From assembly GCA_905209135.1 (NCBI GenBank), contig CAJLRT010000092.1, positions 1-5,439 of the forward strand: a DNA stretch of 5,439 bases, written 5' to 3'. The position numbers and the translations under genes were made by a program. Shown one piece after another: positions 1 through 5,178 of this stretch. This DNA is from an uncultured Eubacteriales bacterium (GTDB lineage: Bacteria; Bacillota; Clostridia; Oscillospirales; UMGS1783). A model generated the notes under the pieces. It was not told where the DNA came from, searched no databases, and saw only the letters and a program-made list of their open reading frames with translations. How positions within the stretch are numbered: position 1 is the first letter of the stretch; every line of letters begins with the position of its first letter.

Positions 1-47
1 ACGAGATCACTGTGTGACTGGAGTTCAGACGTGTGCTCTTCCGATCT
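1..47. other. Illumina TruSeq indexed adapter (non-genomic)
   Basis: The stretch matches the indexed TruSeq adapter in its P7-to-insert orientation. Bases 1-7 (ACGAGAT) are the end of the P7 flow-cell sequence. Bases 8-13 (CACTGT) are a six-base index, the reverse complement of ACAGTG, which is TruSeq index 5. Bases 14-47 are the read-2 primer site ending in CTCTTCCGATCT. The recA reading frame makes biological sense only from base 48. The apparent GTG start at 33 and the first five codons after it are adapter. This is untrimmed library sequence that was assembled onto the contig end, not biology. Confidence 0.98.
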
Positions 48-359
48 ATCTCCCGCGAGGGCGAAATTCTGGACCTCGGCGTGAAGCTGAATATCATAGA
101 CAAGAGCGGCGCATGGTTCTCCTTTGAGGGCGAACGGCTCGGACAGGGCCGGGACAACGTCAAGGAACTGCTGAAAAACGACCCGGCGCTGGCCGAAAAA
201 ATTGCGGATCTGATCCGCGCCGCCATCGCGGCGCCGGCGGCGGAACCCGCGCGTGCGGCCGCGGCGCCGAAAGCCGCGCAGAAAACGGCGGCGAAAGCGC
301 CCGCCGCAGAGCCCGCCGGCAAAACCAGCGTGATCATTTCGGCGGACGACTTTGAATAA
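48..359 (+). CDS. recA: Recombinase RecA, C-terminal fragment (5' end missing)
   Basis: Only the last 103 residues are present, because the contig begins here behind adapter sequence. RecA forms ATP-dependent filaments on single-stranded DNA, drives strand exchange and triggers LexA cleavage. The visible part opens with ISREGEILDLGVK and continues through KSGAWFSFEGERLGQGRDN, the end of the core and the start of the C-terminal domain, closely resembling the Bacillus RecA equivalent. The Walker motifs and DNA-binding loops lie upstream and are not seen. After about visible residue 63 the protein turns into a low-complexity Ala/Pro/Lys/Glu linker of about 30 residues, ending in an acidic SADDFE tail. 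The TAA stop shares its last A with the recX ATG, which suggests translational coupling. The identification is secure; the missing part is a contig-edge effect and not evidence of a pseudogene. Confidence 0.97.
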   Translation: MSREGEILDLGVKLNIIDKSGAWFSFEGERLGQGRDNVKELLKNDPALAEKIADLIRAAIAAPAAEPARAAAAPKAAQKTAAKAPAAEPAGKTSVIISADDFE

Positions 360-979
360 TGCGCGTTACCGACATTACGCAGGGCAGGCGCAATCTGTTC
401 TCCGTCTTTATCGACGGAGAATTTGCCTTTTCCGCCTATGAGGAGATCCTCTACCTGCACAACCTGCGCCCCGGCGAGGAGATTTCCTGCGCCGCGCTGG
501 CGGCCGCGCAGGACGAACAGCAGAAGCTCCACGCCAAAAACCGGGCGCTGGAAATCCTCTCCTACGGCGACCAGTCTGAAAAGACGCTCTACACCAAGCT
601 CGTGCGGGGCGGCGTCAACCAGCGCTATGCGGCCGGCGCCGTGGCCTACGCCGCGCAGCGCGGTCTGGTAGACGACGCGCGGTATGCGGAGGCCTTGGCA
701 AAGTACCTGTTTGAACAGAAAAAATACGGCGCGCAGCGCGTGCGCAGCACCCTGTACGAAAAGGGGCTGGACCGGCAGACGGCGGACGCCGCCGTGGAAG
801 CGTGCGCGCCCGACCCGGTCGCGGTTCTGACAGCGCTGCTTGCAAAGGAGCCGGCCGAGGCCCTTGCCGACCGGAGGCTGCTGAAAAAGACGGTGGACCG
901 GCTGCTGCGCCGCGGTTTCCGGTACGGGGACATACGCGCCGCCGTCCGGCTGGTAACCGACCAGACCATAGAAGAATGA
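359..979 (+). CDS. recX: Regulatory protein RecX
   Basis: This is a 206-residue cytoplasmic modulator of RecA; RecX proteins bind RecA filaments and usually limit their extension and activity. The first 50 or so residues (VTDITQ, then FSVFIDGEFAF, then LRPGEEIS) form the small N-terminal extension typical of Firmicutes RecX. From about residue 60 the usual tandem three-helix repeats follow: RALEILSYGDQSEKTLYTKL, then GLVDDARYAEALAKYL, then KKYGAQRVRSTLYEKGL, then a third divergent repeat ending near the C terminus. The ATG overlaps the recA stop by one base (TAATG). No good Shine-Dalgarno site precedes it, so RecX is probably made by re-initiation after RecA translation, which would keep it well below RecA. 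It is followed at once by rimO. The identity is firm; whether it inhibits or stimulates RecA here cannot be read from sequence. Confidence 0.95.
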   Translation: MRVTDITQGRRNLFSVFIDGEFAFSAYEEILYLHNLRPGEEISCAALAAAQDEQQKLHAKNRALEILSYGDQSEKTLYTKLVRGGVNQRYAAGAVAYAAQRGLVDDARYAEALAKYLFEQKKYGAQRVRSTLYEKGLDRQTADAAVEACAPDPVAVLTALLAKEPAEALADRRLLKKTVDRLLRRGFRYGDIRAAVRLVTDQTIEE

Positions 980-985
980 GGGGGA
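978..985 (+). promoter_or_regulatory. Ribosome binding site that decides the rimO start
   Basis: The purine run GAGGGGGA ends five bases before the ATG at 991. An in-frame ATG at 976 overlaps the recX stop as ATGA, but it is preceded only by a weak AGAAG, and this purine run would then lie inside the coding region. Start 991 is therefore preferred. It also gives the usual short N terminus before the ISLGC motif. Confidence 0.65.
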
Positions 986-990
986 CGCAG

Positions 991-2319
991 ATGTCCGCAA
1001 CCATTGCGCTCATATCGCTCGGCTGCGCCAAGAACCAGGTGGACAGCGAAACCATGCTGGGCATGCTCAGCCGGCGGGGCTACCGGTTTACAGAGGAACC
1101 CGCACGGGCGGATATTATCATCATCAACACCTGCGGCTTTATTGAAGACGCGAAAAAAGAGGCCATAGAACAGATCTTCGACGCAGTCCGCCTCAAGGAG
1201 GCGGGGCTGGTCCGCGGCGTCATCGTGACCGGCTGCCTCTCCCAGCGCTACCGCGCCGAGATCGCCGCCGAGATTCCGGAGGCGGACGCCTTTCTGGGCA
1301 CGACAAGCGAGGCGCATATCGCCGAGGCGGTGGAGGCCGTGCTGCGCGGCGAGAAGTTTGAAATGTACGACGGCGCGCACGACGCGCCGCTGTTCGGCAG
1401 CCGCATACTCTCCACCCCGCCTTATACCGCCTACCTGAAAATTGCCGAGGGCTGCGACAACCGCTGCTCCTACTGCGCCATCCCGATCATCCGCGGCCCG
1501 TTCCGCTCCACGCCCATCGAGCCGCTGGCCGGCCAGGCGCAGGAGCTTGCCGCCGGCGGCGTGCGCGAGCTTTGCGTCGTGGCGCAGGACACCACCCGCT
1601 ACGGCGAGGACCTGTACGGCAAGCGCTCGCTCACTGCGCTTCTGGAGCGTCTGTGCAGCATTGACAGGCTGCGCTGGATCCGGCTGCTGTACTGCTATCC
1701 GGATAAGATTGACGAAAGCCTCTTGCAATTCATGAAAGACAATGATAAAATAGTAAAATACCTGGACATACCGATCCAGCACGCCGATGAGGACGTACTG
1801 CGCGCCATGAACCGCTCCGGCAGCGCACAGAGCCTGCTGGAACGCATTGCGCACATACGCGAGCTCCTGCCGGACGCCGCGCTGCGCACCACCCTGATCA
1901 CCGGTTTTCCCGGCGAGACGGAACGGCAGTTTGAAACGCTGTGCCGGTTCGTGAAACAGGCGCGCTTTGAACGGCTGGGCGTGTTCGCCTACTCGGCGGA
2001 GGAAGGCACGCCCGCGGCCGGTATGGACGGCCAGGTGGACGAGGACGTCAAACAGCGGCGCAGGCAGGTGCTGCTTGACATACAGGCGGGAATTTCCGCC
2101 GAACTGCTGCATGAGAAGCGCGGGCAGATACTCACCGTGCTCGTGGAAGGACGCGGCGCGGCGGACGGAACCTATACCGGCCGCACCTACATGGACGCGC
2201 CAGAGGTGGACGGACAGATCAGCTTTACGGCCGGACGCAGACTGCGCGCGGGCGAGTTTGTCCCGGTCCGCGTCACCGGCGCGCAGGAATACGACCTTAC
2301 TGGAGAAATGATAGAATGA
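991..2319 (+). CDS. rimO: Ribosomal protein S12 methylthiotransferase RimO
   Basis: This 442-residue radical-SAM enzyme adds a methylthio group to the conserved aspartate of ribosomal protein S12, using two [4Fe-4S] clusters. The N-terminal UPF0004 domain supplies cluster ligands C12 (SLGCAKN), C48 (NTCGF) and C82 (TGCLSQRY). The radical-SAM domain carries CDNRCSYC, with C155, C159 and C162, followed by AIPIIRG. The C-terminal TRAM domain contains GRTYMDAPEVDG and ends in VTGAQEYDLTGE. This TRAM signature and the ISLGCAKN start mark RimO rather than the related tRNA enzyme MiaB. Length is normal for the family. The frame stays open upstream to 802, but that part lies inside recX and is not used. 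The stop overlaps the pgsA ATG (ATGA). A lower-GC patch near 1735-1765 encodes the conserved KYLDIPIQH region and seems to be ordinary coding sequence. Confidence 0.96.
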   Translation: MSATIALISLGCAKNQVDSETMLGMLSRRGYRFTEEPARADIIIINTCGFIEDAKKEAIEQIFDAVRLKEAGLVRGVIVTGCLSQRYRAEIAAEIPEADAFLGTTSEAHIAEAVEAVLRGEKFEMYDGAHDAPLFGSRILSTPPYTAYLKIAEGCDNRCSYCAIPIIRGPFRSTPIEPLAGQAQELAAGGVRELCVVAQDTTRYGEDLYGKRSLTALLERLCSIDRLRWIRLLYCYPDKIDESLLQFMKDNDKIVKYLDIPIQHADEDVLRAMNRSGSAQSLLERIAHIRELLPDAALRTTLITGFPGETERQFETLCRFVKQARFERLGVFAYSAEEGTPAAGMDGQVDEDVKQRRRQVLLDIQAGISAELLHEKRGQILTVLVEGRGAADGTYTGRTYMDAPEVDGQISFTAGRRLRAGEFVPVRVTGAQEYDLTGEMIE

Positions 2320-2879
2320 AGCATGTGCCCAATACACTATCCATCATACGCATATTTGCGGCCTGCGCGGTGCTGGTGACAATGCTGACCGTTCCGCCCG
2401 AAAACAAAACGCTGTTCCTGCTTGTGCCGGGGCTGCTGTTCGTACTGGCGAGCATTACCGACCTGATCGACGGCTATATCGCCCGCAAATACGAATTGAT
2501 TACCGATTTCGGGAAATTCATCGACCCGATTGCGGATAAGCTGCTCACCGTATTCGCCATGCTGGGCTTTCTGCAGATTGACGCGGACGAGGGCAAGCTG
2601 TTCATGTTCATCGCCATCGCCGTAACCCTCCTGCGCGAATTTGTCGTCAGTTCGCTGCGGATGTACGCCGCGAGCGCGGGCACCGTCATCGCCGCGGGAT
2701 GGAGCGGCAAGATCAAGACCACCCTGCAGGTGGCCGCACTGATCGCATATTTTCTCTTTATCCGGACAGAGTATATCTGGATCGCGCAGGCGCTTATCGG
2801 CCTCGCCGTCGTCATGACGCTCATCTCGGGCGCGCTGTACATCGGCGGGTACATGAAAGCGAGAAAGCGCATATCATAA
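2316..2879 (+). CDS. pgsA: CDP-diacylglycerol--glycerol-3-phosphate 3-phosphatidyltransferase PgsA
   Basis: This integral membrane enzyme of 187 residues makes phosphatidylglycerolphosphate from CDP-diacylglycerol and glycerol-3-phosphate, the committed step to phosphatidylglycerol and cardiolipin. The complete CDP-alcohol phosphotransferase motif is present: D49, D52, G53, A56, R57, G66, D70 and D74 with exact family spacing; its aspartates bind the metal and catalyse transfer. The later block REFVVSSLR (107-115), VIAAGWSGKIKTTLQ (124-138) is specific to PgsA. Hydrophobic segments lie at about 8-26, 31-48, 74-88, 94-106, 135-149 and 154-180, and the C terminus is basic (KARKR). The start PNTLSIIRI is typical. 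The ATG overlaps the rimO stop (ATGA), with GGAG at 2302-2305 upstream as a slightly distant ribosome binding site. Pairing with rimO is common in Firmicutes. I see no dedicated terminator after it. Confidence 0.95.
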   Translation: MKHVPNTLSIIRIFAACAVLVTMLTVPPENKTLFLLVPGLLFVLASITDLIDGYIARKYELITDFGKFIDPIADKLLTVFAMLGFLQIDADEGKLFMFIAIAVTLLREFVVSSLRMYAASAGTVIAAGWSGKIKTTLQVAALIAYFLFIRTEYIWIAQALIGLAVVMTLISGALYIGGYMKARKRIS

Positions 2880-2884
2880 ATCAA
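2846..2884 (+). promoter_or_regulatory. Weak candidate promoter for the T-box/cysES transcript
   Basis: TATCAT at 2872-2877 matches five of six bases of the -10 consensus and would start transcription near 2884, about ten bases before Stem I of the T-box. The -35 region is poor: GGTACA at 2848-2853 matches only three of six. The site overlaps the end of pgsA. It is offered because its position fits; read-through from pgsA is an equally good explanation of leader transcription. Confidence 0.25.
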
Positions 2885-2895
2885 ACGCTAAAAGC

Positions 2896-2988
2896 GCGGC
2901 AAAACGCAGCCCCACACGGTTTTCAACAGAGAACGGGCGCCATCGGCTGAAAGCGCCCCCTGAAAACGCCGGACTGCAGTGCGGCCGC
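2896..2988 (+). ncRNA. T-box Stem I with Cys specifier codon UGC (2975-2977)
   Basis: The helix can be built from the base upward. GCGGC 2896-2900 pairs with GCCGC 2984-2988, an AAAA bulge follows at 2901-2904, and CGCA 2905-2908 pairs with TGCG 2980-2983. A large internal loop then has TGC at 2975-2977 on its 3' side, followed by a purine as is usual for specifier codons. Above it, GTTTTCA 2919-2925 pairs with TGAAAAC 2961-2967. An asymmetric loop containing AGAGAA matches the AG-bulge region, and GGGCGC 2935-2940 pairs with GCGCCC 2953-2958. The apical loop holds GGCTGAAA, which fits the conserved GNUG element. A second TGC at 2980-2982 is paired in this model and is the less likely specifier. 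Confidence 0.8.
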
Positions 2989-3061
2989 CGCCCATCGGGC
3001 TTACGCCGGATTATCCGGACGGCGCGGCGAACCGGTATCTTCGCCATGAGAGTGAAAAACA

Positions 3062-3090
3062 GGAGTGGAACCGCGGCACCTGCCGCCTCC
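3062..3090 (+). promoter_or_regulatory. T-box antiterminator
   Basis: GGAG 3062-3065 pairs with CTCC 3087-3090, and GCGG 3073-3076 pairs with CCGC 3083-3086, with a CACCTG loop. The seven-base bulge UGGAACC (3066-3072) separates the helices, as in the canonical antiterminator. The UGGA part receives the acceptor end of uncharged tRNA; the A suits the U discriminator base of tRNA-Cys. Its 3' strand shares bases 3089-3090 with the terminator, so the two folds exclude each other. Confidence 0.9.
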
Positions 3091-3118
3091 GTAGCGCCGC
3101 GTGCGCTGCGGTTTTTTT
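3089..3118 (+). terminator. Regulated intrinsic terminator of the T-box leader
   Basis: CCGTAGCGC (3089-3097) pairs with GCGCTGCGG (3103-3111) in nine pairs including one G-U, around a CGCGT loop, and is followed directly by seven T (3112-3118). This is a strong rho-independent terminator that ends 39 bases before cysE. It forms when tRNA-Cys is charged and the antiterminator is not stabilised. An alternative longer fold uses ACCGC 3070-3074 with GCGGT 3108-3112 and also destroys the antiterminator. Confidence 0.9.
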
Positions 3119-3142
3119 ATTGCTTTTAAAGCTGAATTTCCC

Positions 3143-3150
3143 AAAGGAGG
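3143..3150 (+). promoter_or_regulatory. Ribosome binding site that decides the cysE start
   Basis: AAAGGAGG lies seven bases before the ATG at 3158, a near-perfect Shine-Dalgarno site. The reading frame is open further upstream, to an ATG-like start at 3101, but that point lies inside the terminator stem of the leader, so start 3158 is chosen. Confidence 0.93.
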
Positions 3151-3157
3151 GCAACCT

Positions 3158-3790
3158 ATGTTCGATAGAATCCGGGCCGACATCAAAGCGATTCGGGAAC
3201 ACGACCCGGCCGCGCGCTCCAGCGCAGAAGTGTTCTTTCTCTATTCCGGCTTTCACGCCATTCTCTACCACCGCCTGAGCAACTTTCTGTTTCGGCACAA
3301 GCGCTTCTTCCTGGCCCGCTGGGTATCCCAGCATGCGCGGCGGCGTACGGGCATAGAGATTCACCCGGCCGCTAAAATCGGCCGGGGCGTGTTCATCGAC
3401 CACGGCATGGGCGTCGTCATCGGCGAAACGGCGGAGGTCGGCGACAACTGCGTCATATACCAGGGCGTGACTCTGGGCGGGACCGGCAAGGACCGCGGCA
3501 AGCGGCACCCGACGCTCGGCAACAACGTCATGGTCGGCGCGGGCGCGAAGATACTCGGCCCTTTCCGCGTCGGCGACAATGCGAAAATCGCGGCCAACGC
3601 CGTCGTGCTCGAGGAAATACCGCCCGACTCCACCGCCGTGGGCGTGCCGGCCAAAATTGTGCGCCGGGAGGGTCAGCGGGTCGAACAGAACCTCGACCAG
3701 GTCCACATGCCCGACCCGGTCGCGCTGCAGCTCTGCAGAATGGAAATGCGCATAGACAGACTTGAAAAAGACGAGGAGGCTACCAAATGA
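3158..3790 (+). CDS. cysE: Serine O-acetyltransferase CysE (short Firmicutes type)
   Basis: This cytoplasmic enzyme of 210 residues acetylates L-serine with acetyl-CoA to give O-acetylserine, the precursor onto which sulfide is placed to make cysteine. The N-terminal helices (about 1-60) are shortened compared with the roughly 270-residue enterobacterial enzyme, as in Bacillus. A left-handed beta-helix of hexapeptide repeats follows: GIEIHPAAKIGRGVFIDHGMGVVIGE (65-90 in pieces), then VTLGGTGKDRGKRHP (104-118). By family comparison H82 is the catalytic histidine, and E67 stands where the enterobacterial enzyme has aspartate. The C terminus (PDPVALQLCRMEMRIDRLEKDEEATK region) ends in a short charged helix like that of Bacillus CysE rather than the Ile-ended tail that docks CysK in enterobacteria. 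The gene sits directly behind the cysteine T-box and overlaps cysS by ATGA, so the pair is co-translated. Confidence 0.95.
   Translation: MFDRIRADIKAIREHDPAARSSAEVFFLYSGFHAILYHRLSNFLFRHKRFFLARWVSQHARRRTGIEIHPAAKIGRGVFIDHGMGVVIGETAEVGDNCVIYQGVTLGGTGKDRGKRHPTLGNNVMVGAGAKILGPFRVGDNAKIAANAVVLEEIPPDSTAVGVPAKIVRREGQRVEQNLDQVHMPDPVALQLCRMEMRIDRLEKDEEATK
3773..3779 (+). promoter_or_regulatory. Ribosome binding site of cysS
   Basis: GAGGAGG lies inside the last codons of cysE, seven bases before the cysS ATG at 3787. A strong own site together with the ATGA overlap means cysS can be translated both by coupling and by fresh initiation, allowing it to exceed cysE in output. Confidence 0.9.
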
Positions 3791-5175
3791 AATTTTACAA
3801 CACGCTGACAAGAGACAAGCAGGAGTTTGTGCCCATTGAACCGAAAAAGGCAAAAATTTATTCCTGCGGCCCGACCGTATACCAGTACGCGCACATCGGC
3901 AACCTGCGCACCTATGTTTTCATGGACCTGCTCCGCCGCACCCTGATGCGGGCGGGGTATTCCCTCACCCATGTGATGAACATCACCGATGTGGGCCACC
4001 TTGTGAGCGACGGGGACGACGGCGAGGACAAGATGGAAAAAAGCGCGCGCGAACAAAAGCGCTCGCCCAAAGAAATTGCGGCCCACTACACCGAGGTATT
4101 TATGCGGGATATCGACCTGCTCTCGATCACCCATCCGGAGATCATCCCCCGGGCGACCGAACACATTCAGGAGATGCTCGACTTCGTCGTCGGGCTGATG
4201 GAGAAAGGCTATGCCTACGAGACTTCGGACGGCATTTATTTCGACATACAGAAATTCGACGGCTACGGCAAGCTCTCCCGGCTCAACCTGGAAGAACAGC
4301 AGGCCGGCGCGCGGGTGGAGGTCAACGATGAAAAGCGGCACCCCGCCGACTTTGCGCTCTGGAAAAAAGCGCCCAAGGAACATATCATGCAGTGGCCCTC
4401 TCCCTGGGGCATGGGCTATCCCGGCTGGCACATCGAGTGCTCGGCCATGGGACTCAAGTACCTGGGCCGTCAGTTCGATATCCACACCGGCGGCGTGGAC
4501 CATATCCCCATCCACCACGAAAACGAAATCGCGCAGTCAGAGGGGCTGCTGGGCCAGCCGGCCGCCCACTACTGGATGCACGGAGAGTTCATGCTCGTAA
4601 ACGGCGGCAAGATGTCCAAAAGCCTGGGCAATACCTACACGCTCGAACAGCTCATGGAGCGGGGCTATGAACCGCTCGCCTTCCGCTATTTCTGCCTCAA
4701 CGCCCACTACCGCTCCAAGCTCAACTTTACCTTTGAGGCCATGGACGGCGCGGCGGCGTCCCTGAAAAACCTGCGCGCGCTCGCCGCCAGGCACAAAGGC
4801 GGCGCGGACGCCGCGGACCAGGCCGTAATCGACGGCTACCTCAGCGAATTTGACGAGGCGGTCTACGACGATCTGAACATACCCAAGGCGCTCGGCGTGG
4901 CCTGGACGCTCGCCAAGCTCGACCAGAAGTCGGACGCGGTATACCGGGCGCTACTCGACATGGACGGCGTGCTCGCGCTCGGCCTGGACCGTGCGGCGCA
5001 GGAAAGCGCGCAGCCGCAGGCCCTGGACGCGGACGTCGAAGCCCGCATCGAGGCGCGCCAGCAGGCGCGCAAGGCCAGGGATTTTGCCACAGCCGACCGC
5101 ATCCGCGACGAACTCAAGGCGGAGGGGATTATCCTGGAGGACACGCCGGACGGCGTAAAATGGCGCAAGGGATAA
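3787..5175 (+). CDS. cysS: Cysteinyl-tRNA synthetase
   Basis: This class I aminoacyl-tRNA synthetase of 462 residues, a normal length, activates cysteine with ATP and charges tRNA-Cys. The Rossmann-fold catalytic domain shows C27 in YSCGPTVY, the HIGH signature as H36-I37-G38-N39, and the KMSKS loop at 275-279. The zinc site is complete: C27, C218 (WHIEC), and H243 and E247 (HHENEIAQSEG), by comparison with the Escherichia coli enzyme. The zinc recognises the cysteine thiol and removes the need for editing. After about residue 310 comes the helical anticodon-binding part, and the family's C-terminal helix and small domain (RKARDFATADRIRDEL, then DTPDGVKWRKG) closes the protein. It is the second gene behind the cysteine T-box, so its own substrate tRNA controls its transcription. 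recG starts three bases after the stop. Confidence 0.98.
   Translation: MKFYNTLTRDKQEFVPIEPKKAKIYSCGPTVYQYAHIGNLRTYVFMDLLRRTLMRAGYSLTHVMNITDVGHLVSDGDDGEDKMEKSAREQKRSPKEIAAHYTEVFMRDIDLLSITHPEIIPRATEHIQEMLDFVVGLMEKGYAYETSDGIYFDIQKFDGYGKLSRLNLEEQQAGARVEVNDEKRHPADFALWKKAPKEHIMQWPSPWGMGYPGWHIECSAMGLKYLGRQFDIHTGGVDHIPIHHENEIAQSEGLLGQPAAHYWMHGEFMLVNGGKMSKSLGNTYTLEQLMERGYEPLAFRYFCLNAHYRSKLNFTFEAMDGAAASLKNLRALAARHKGGADAADQAVIDGYLSEFDEAVYDDLNIPKALGVAWTLAKLDQKSDAVYRALLDMDGVLALGLDRAAQESAQPQALDADVEARIEARQQARKARDFATADRIRDELKAEGIILEDTPDGVKWRKG
5167..5172 (+). promoter_or_regulatory. Candidate ribosome binding site of recG
   Basis: AAGGGA lies six bases before the ATG at 5179 and overlaps the last codons of cysS. 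It is modest in strength but well placed and supports 5179 over the in-frame ATG at 5197 (residue 7). Confidence 0.6.
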
Positions 5176-5178
5176 GTC

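Larger units (their letters stand above)
2894..3118 (+). promoter_or_regulatory. T-box riboswitch leader, tRNA-Cys specific, controlling cysE-cysS
   Basis: The leader binds uncharged tRNA-Cys and then lets transcription continue into cysE and cysS. Parts in order: Stem I (about 2896-2988) with a UGC specifier codon; a linker with short hairpins, including GCCC/GGGC (2990-2993 with 2997-3000), a CCGG/CCGG palindromic region (3006-3018) and GGCGA/TCGCC (3026-3030 with 3041-3045), the last in the position of Stem III; the antiterminator with the signature GTGGAACCGCGG (3065-3076); and an overlapping terminator ending in seven T. The signature closely follows the classic T-box consensus. The bulge UGGA would pair with the UCCA end of tRNA-Cys, whose discriminator base is U in bacteria. 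Codon, bulge and downstream genes therefore all point to cysteine. Pairings were drawn by eye, and the 5' boundary is approximate. T-box control of cysES is known in Bacillus. Confidence 0.92.

Noticed and set aside
33..47. GTG start at 33 for the first protein
   Set aside because: It lies inside the Illumina adapter. recA homology begins exactly at base 48 and the true start is off the contig.
802..990. Upstream extension of the rimO frame
   Set aside because: It lies within recX, encodes no RimO-like sequence, and a proper ribosome binding site with an ATG exists at 991.
1735..1765. AT-rich patch with promoter-like GATAAAATAG inside rimO
   Set aside because: It encodes the conserved NDKIVKYLDIPIQH segment of RimO and lies far from any gene start. 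No matching -35 was found.
646..2337. Long open frame of 563 codons on the minus strand opposite recX and rimO
   Set aside because: It is a shadow frame produced by GC-rich codon bias. The product is low-complexity Arg/Ala/Gly/His-rich with no recognisable domain, and the plus strand carries full RecX and RimO motifs.
3006..3018. Palindrome CCGGATTATCCGG as an operator site
   Set aside because: It lies in the Stem II region between Stem I and the antiterminator, so a role in RNA folding is the simpler explanation.
2979..3278. Plus-strand open frame of 99 codons through the leader
   Set aside because: It runs across the T-box Stem I, antiterminator and terminator and into cysE in another frame. 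RNA structure explains this region better.
3011..4518. Open frames on the minus strand (3011-3853 and 3673-4518) opposite cysE and cysS
   Set aside because: No family motif and no ribosome binding site were seen. They lie opposite well-conserved enzymes and, in part, the T-box terminator, so they are shadows.
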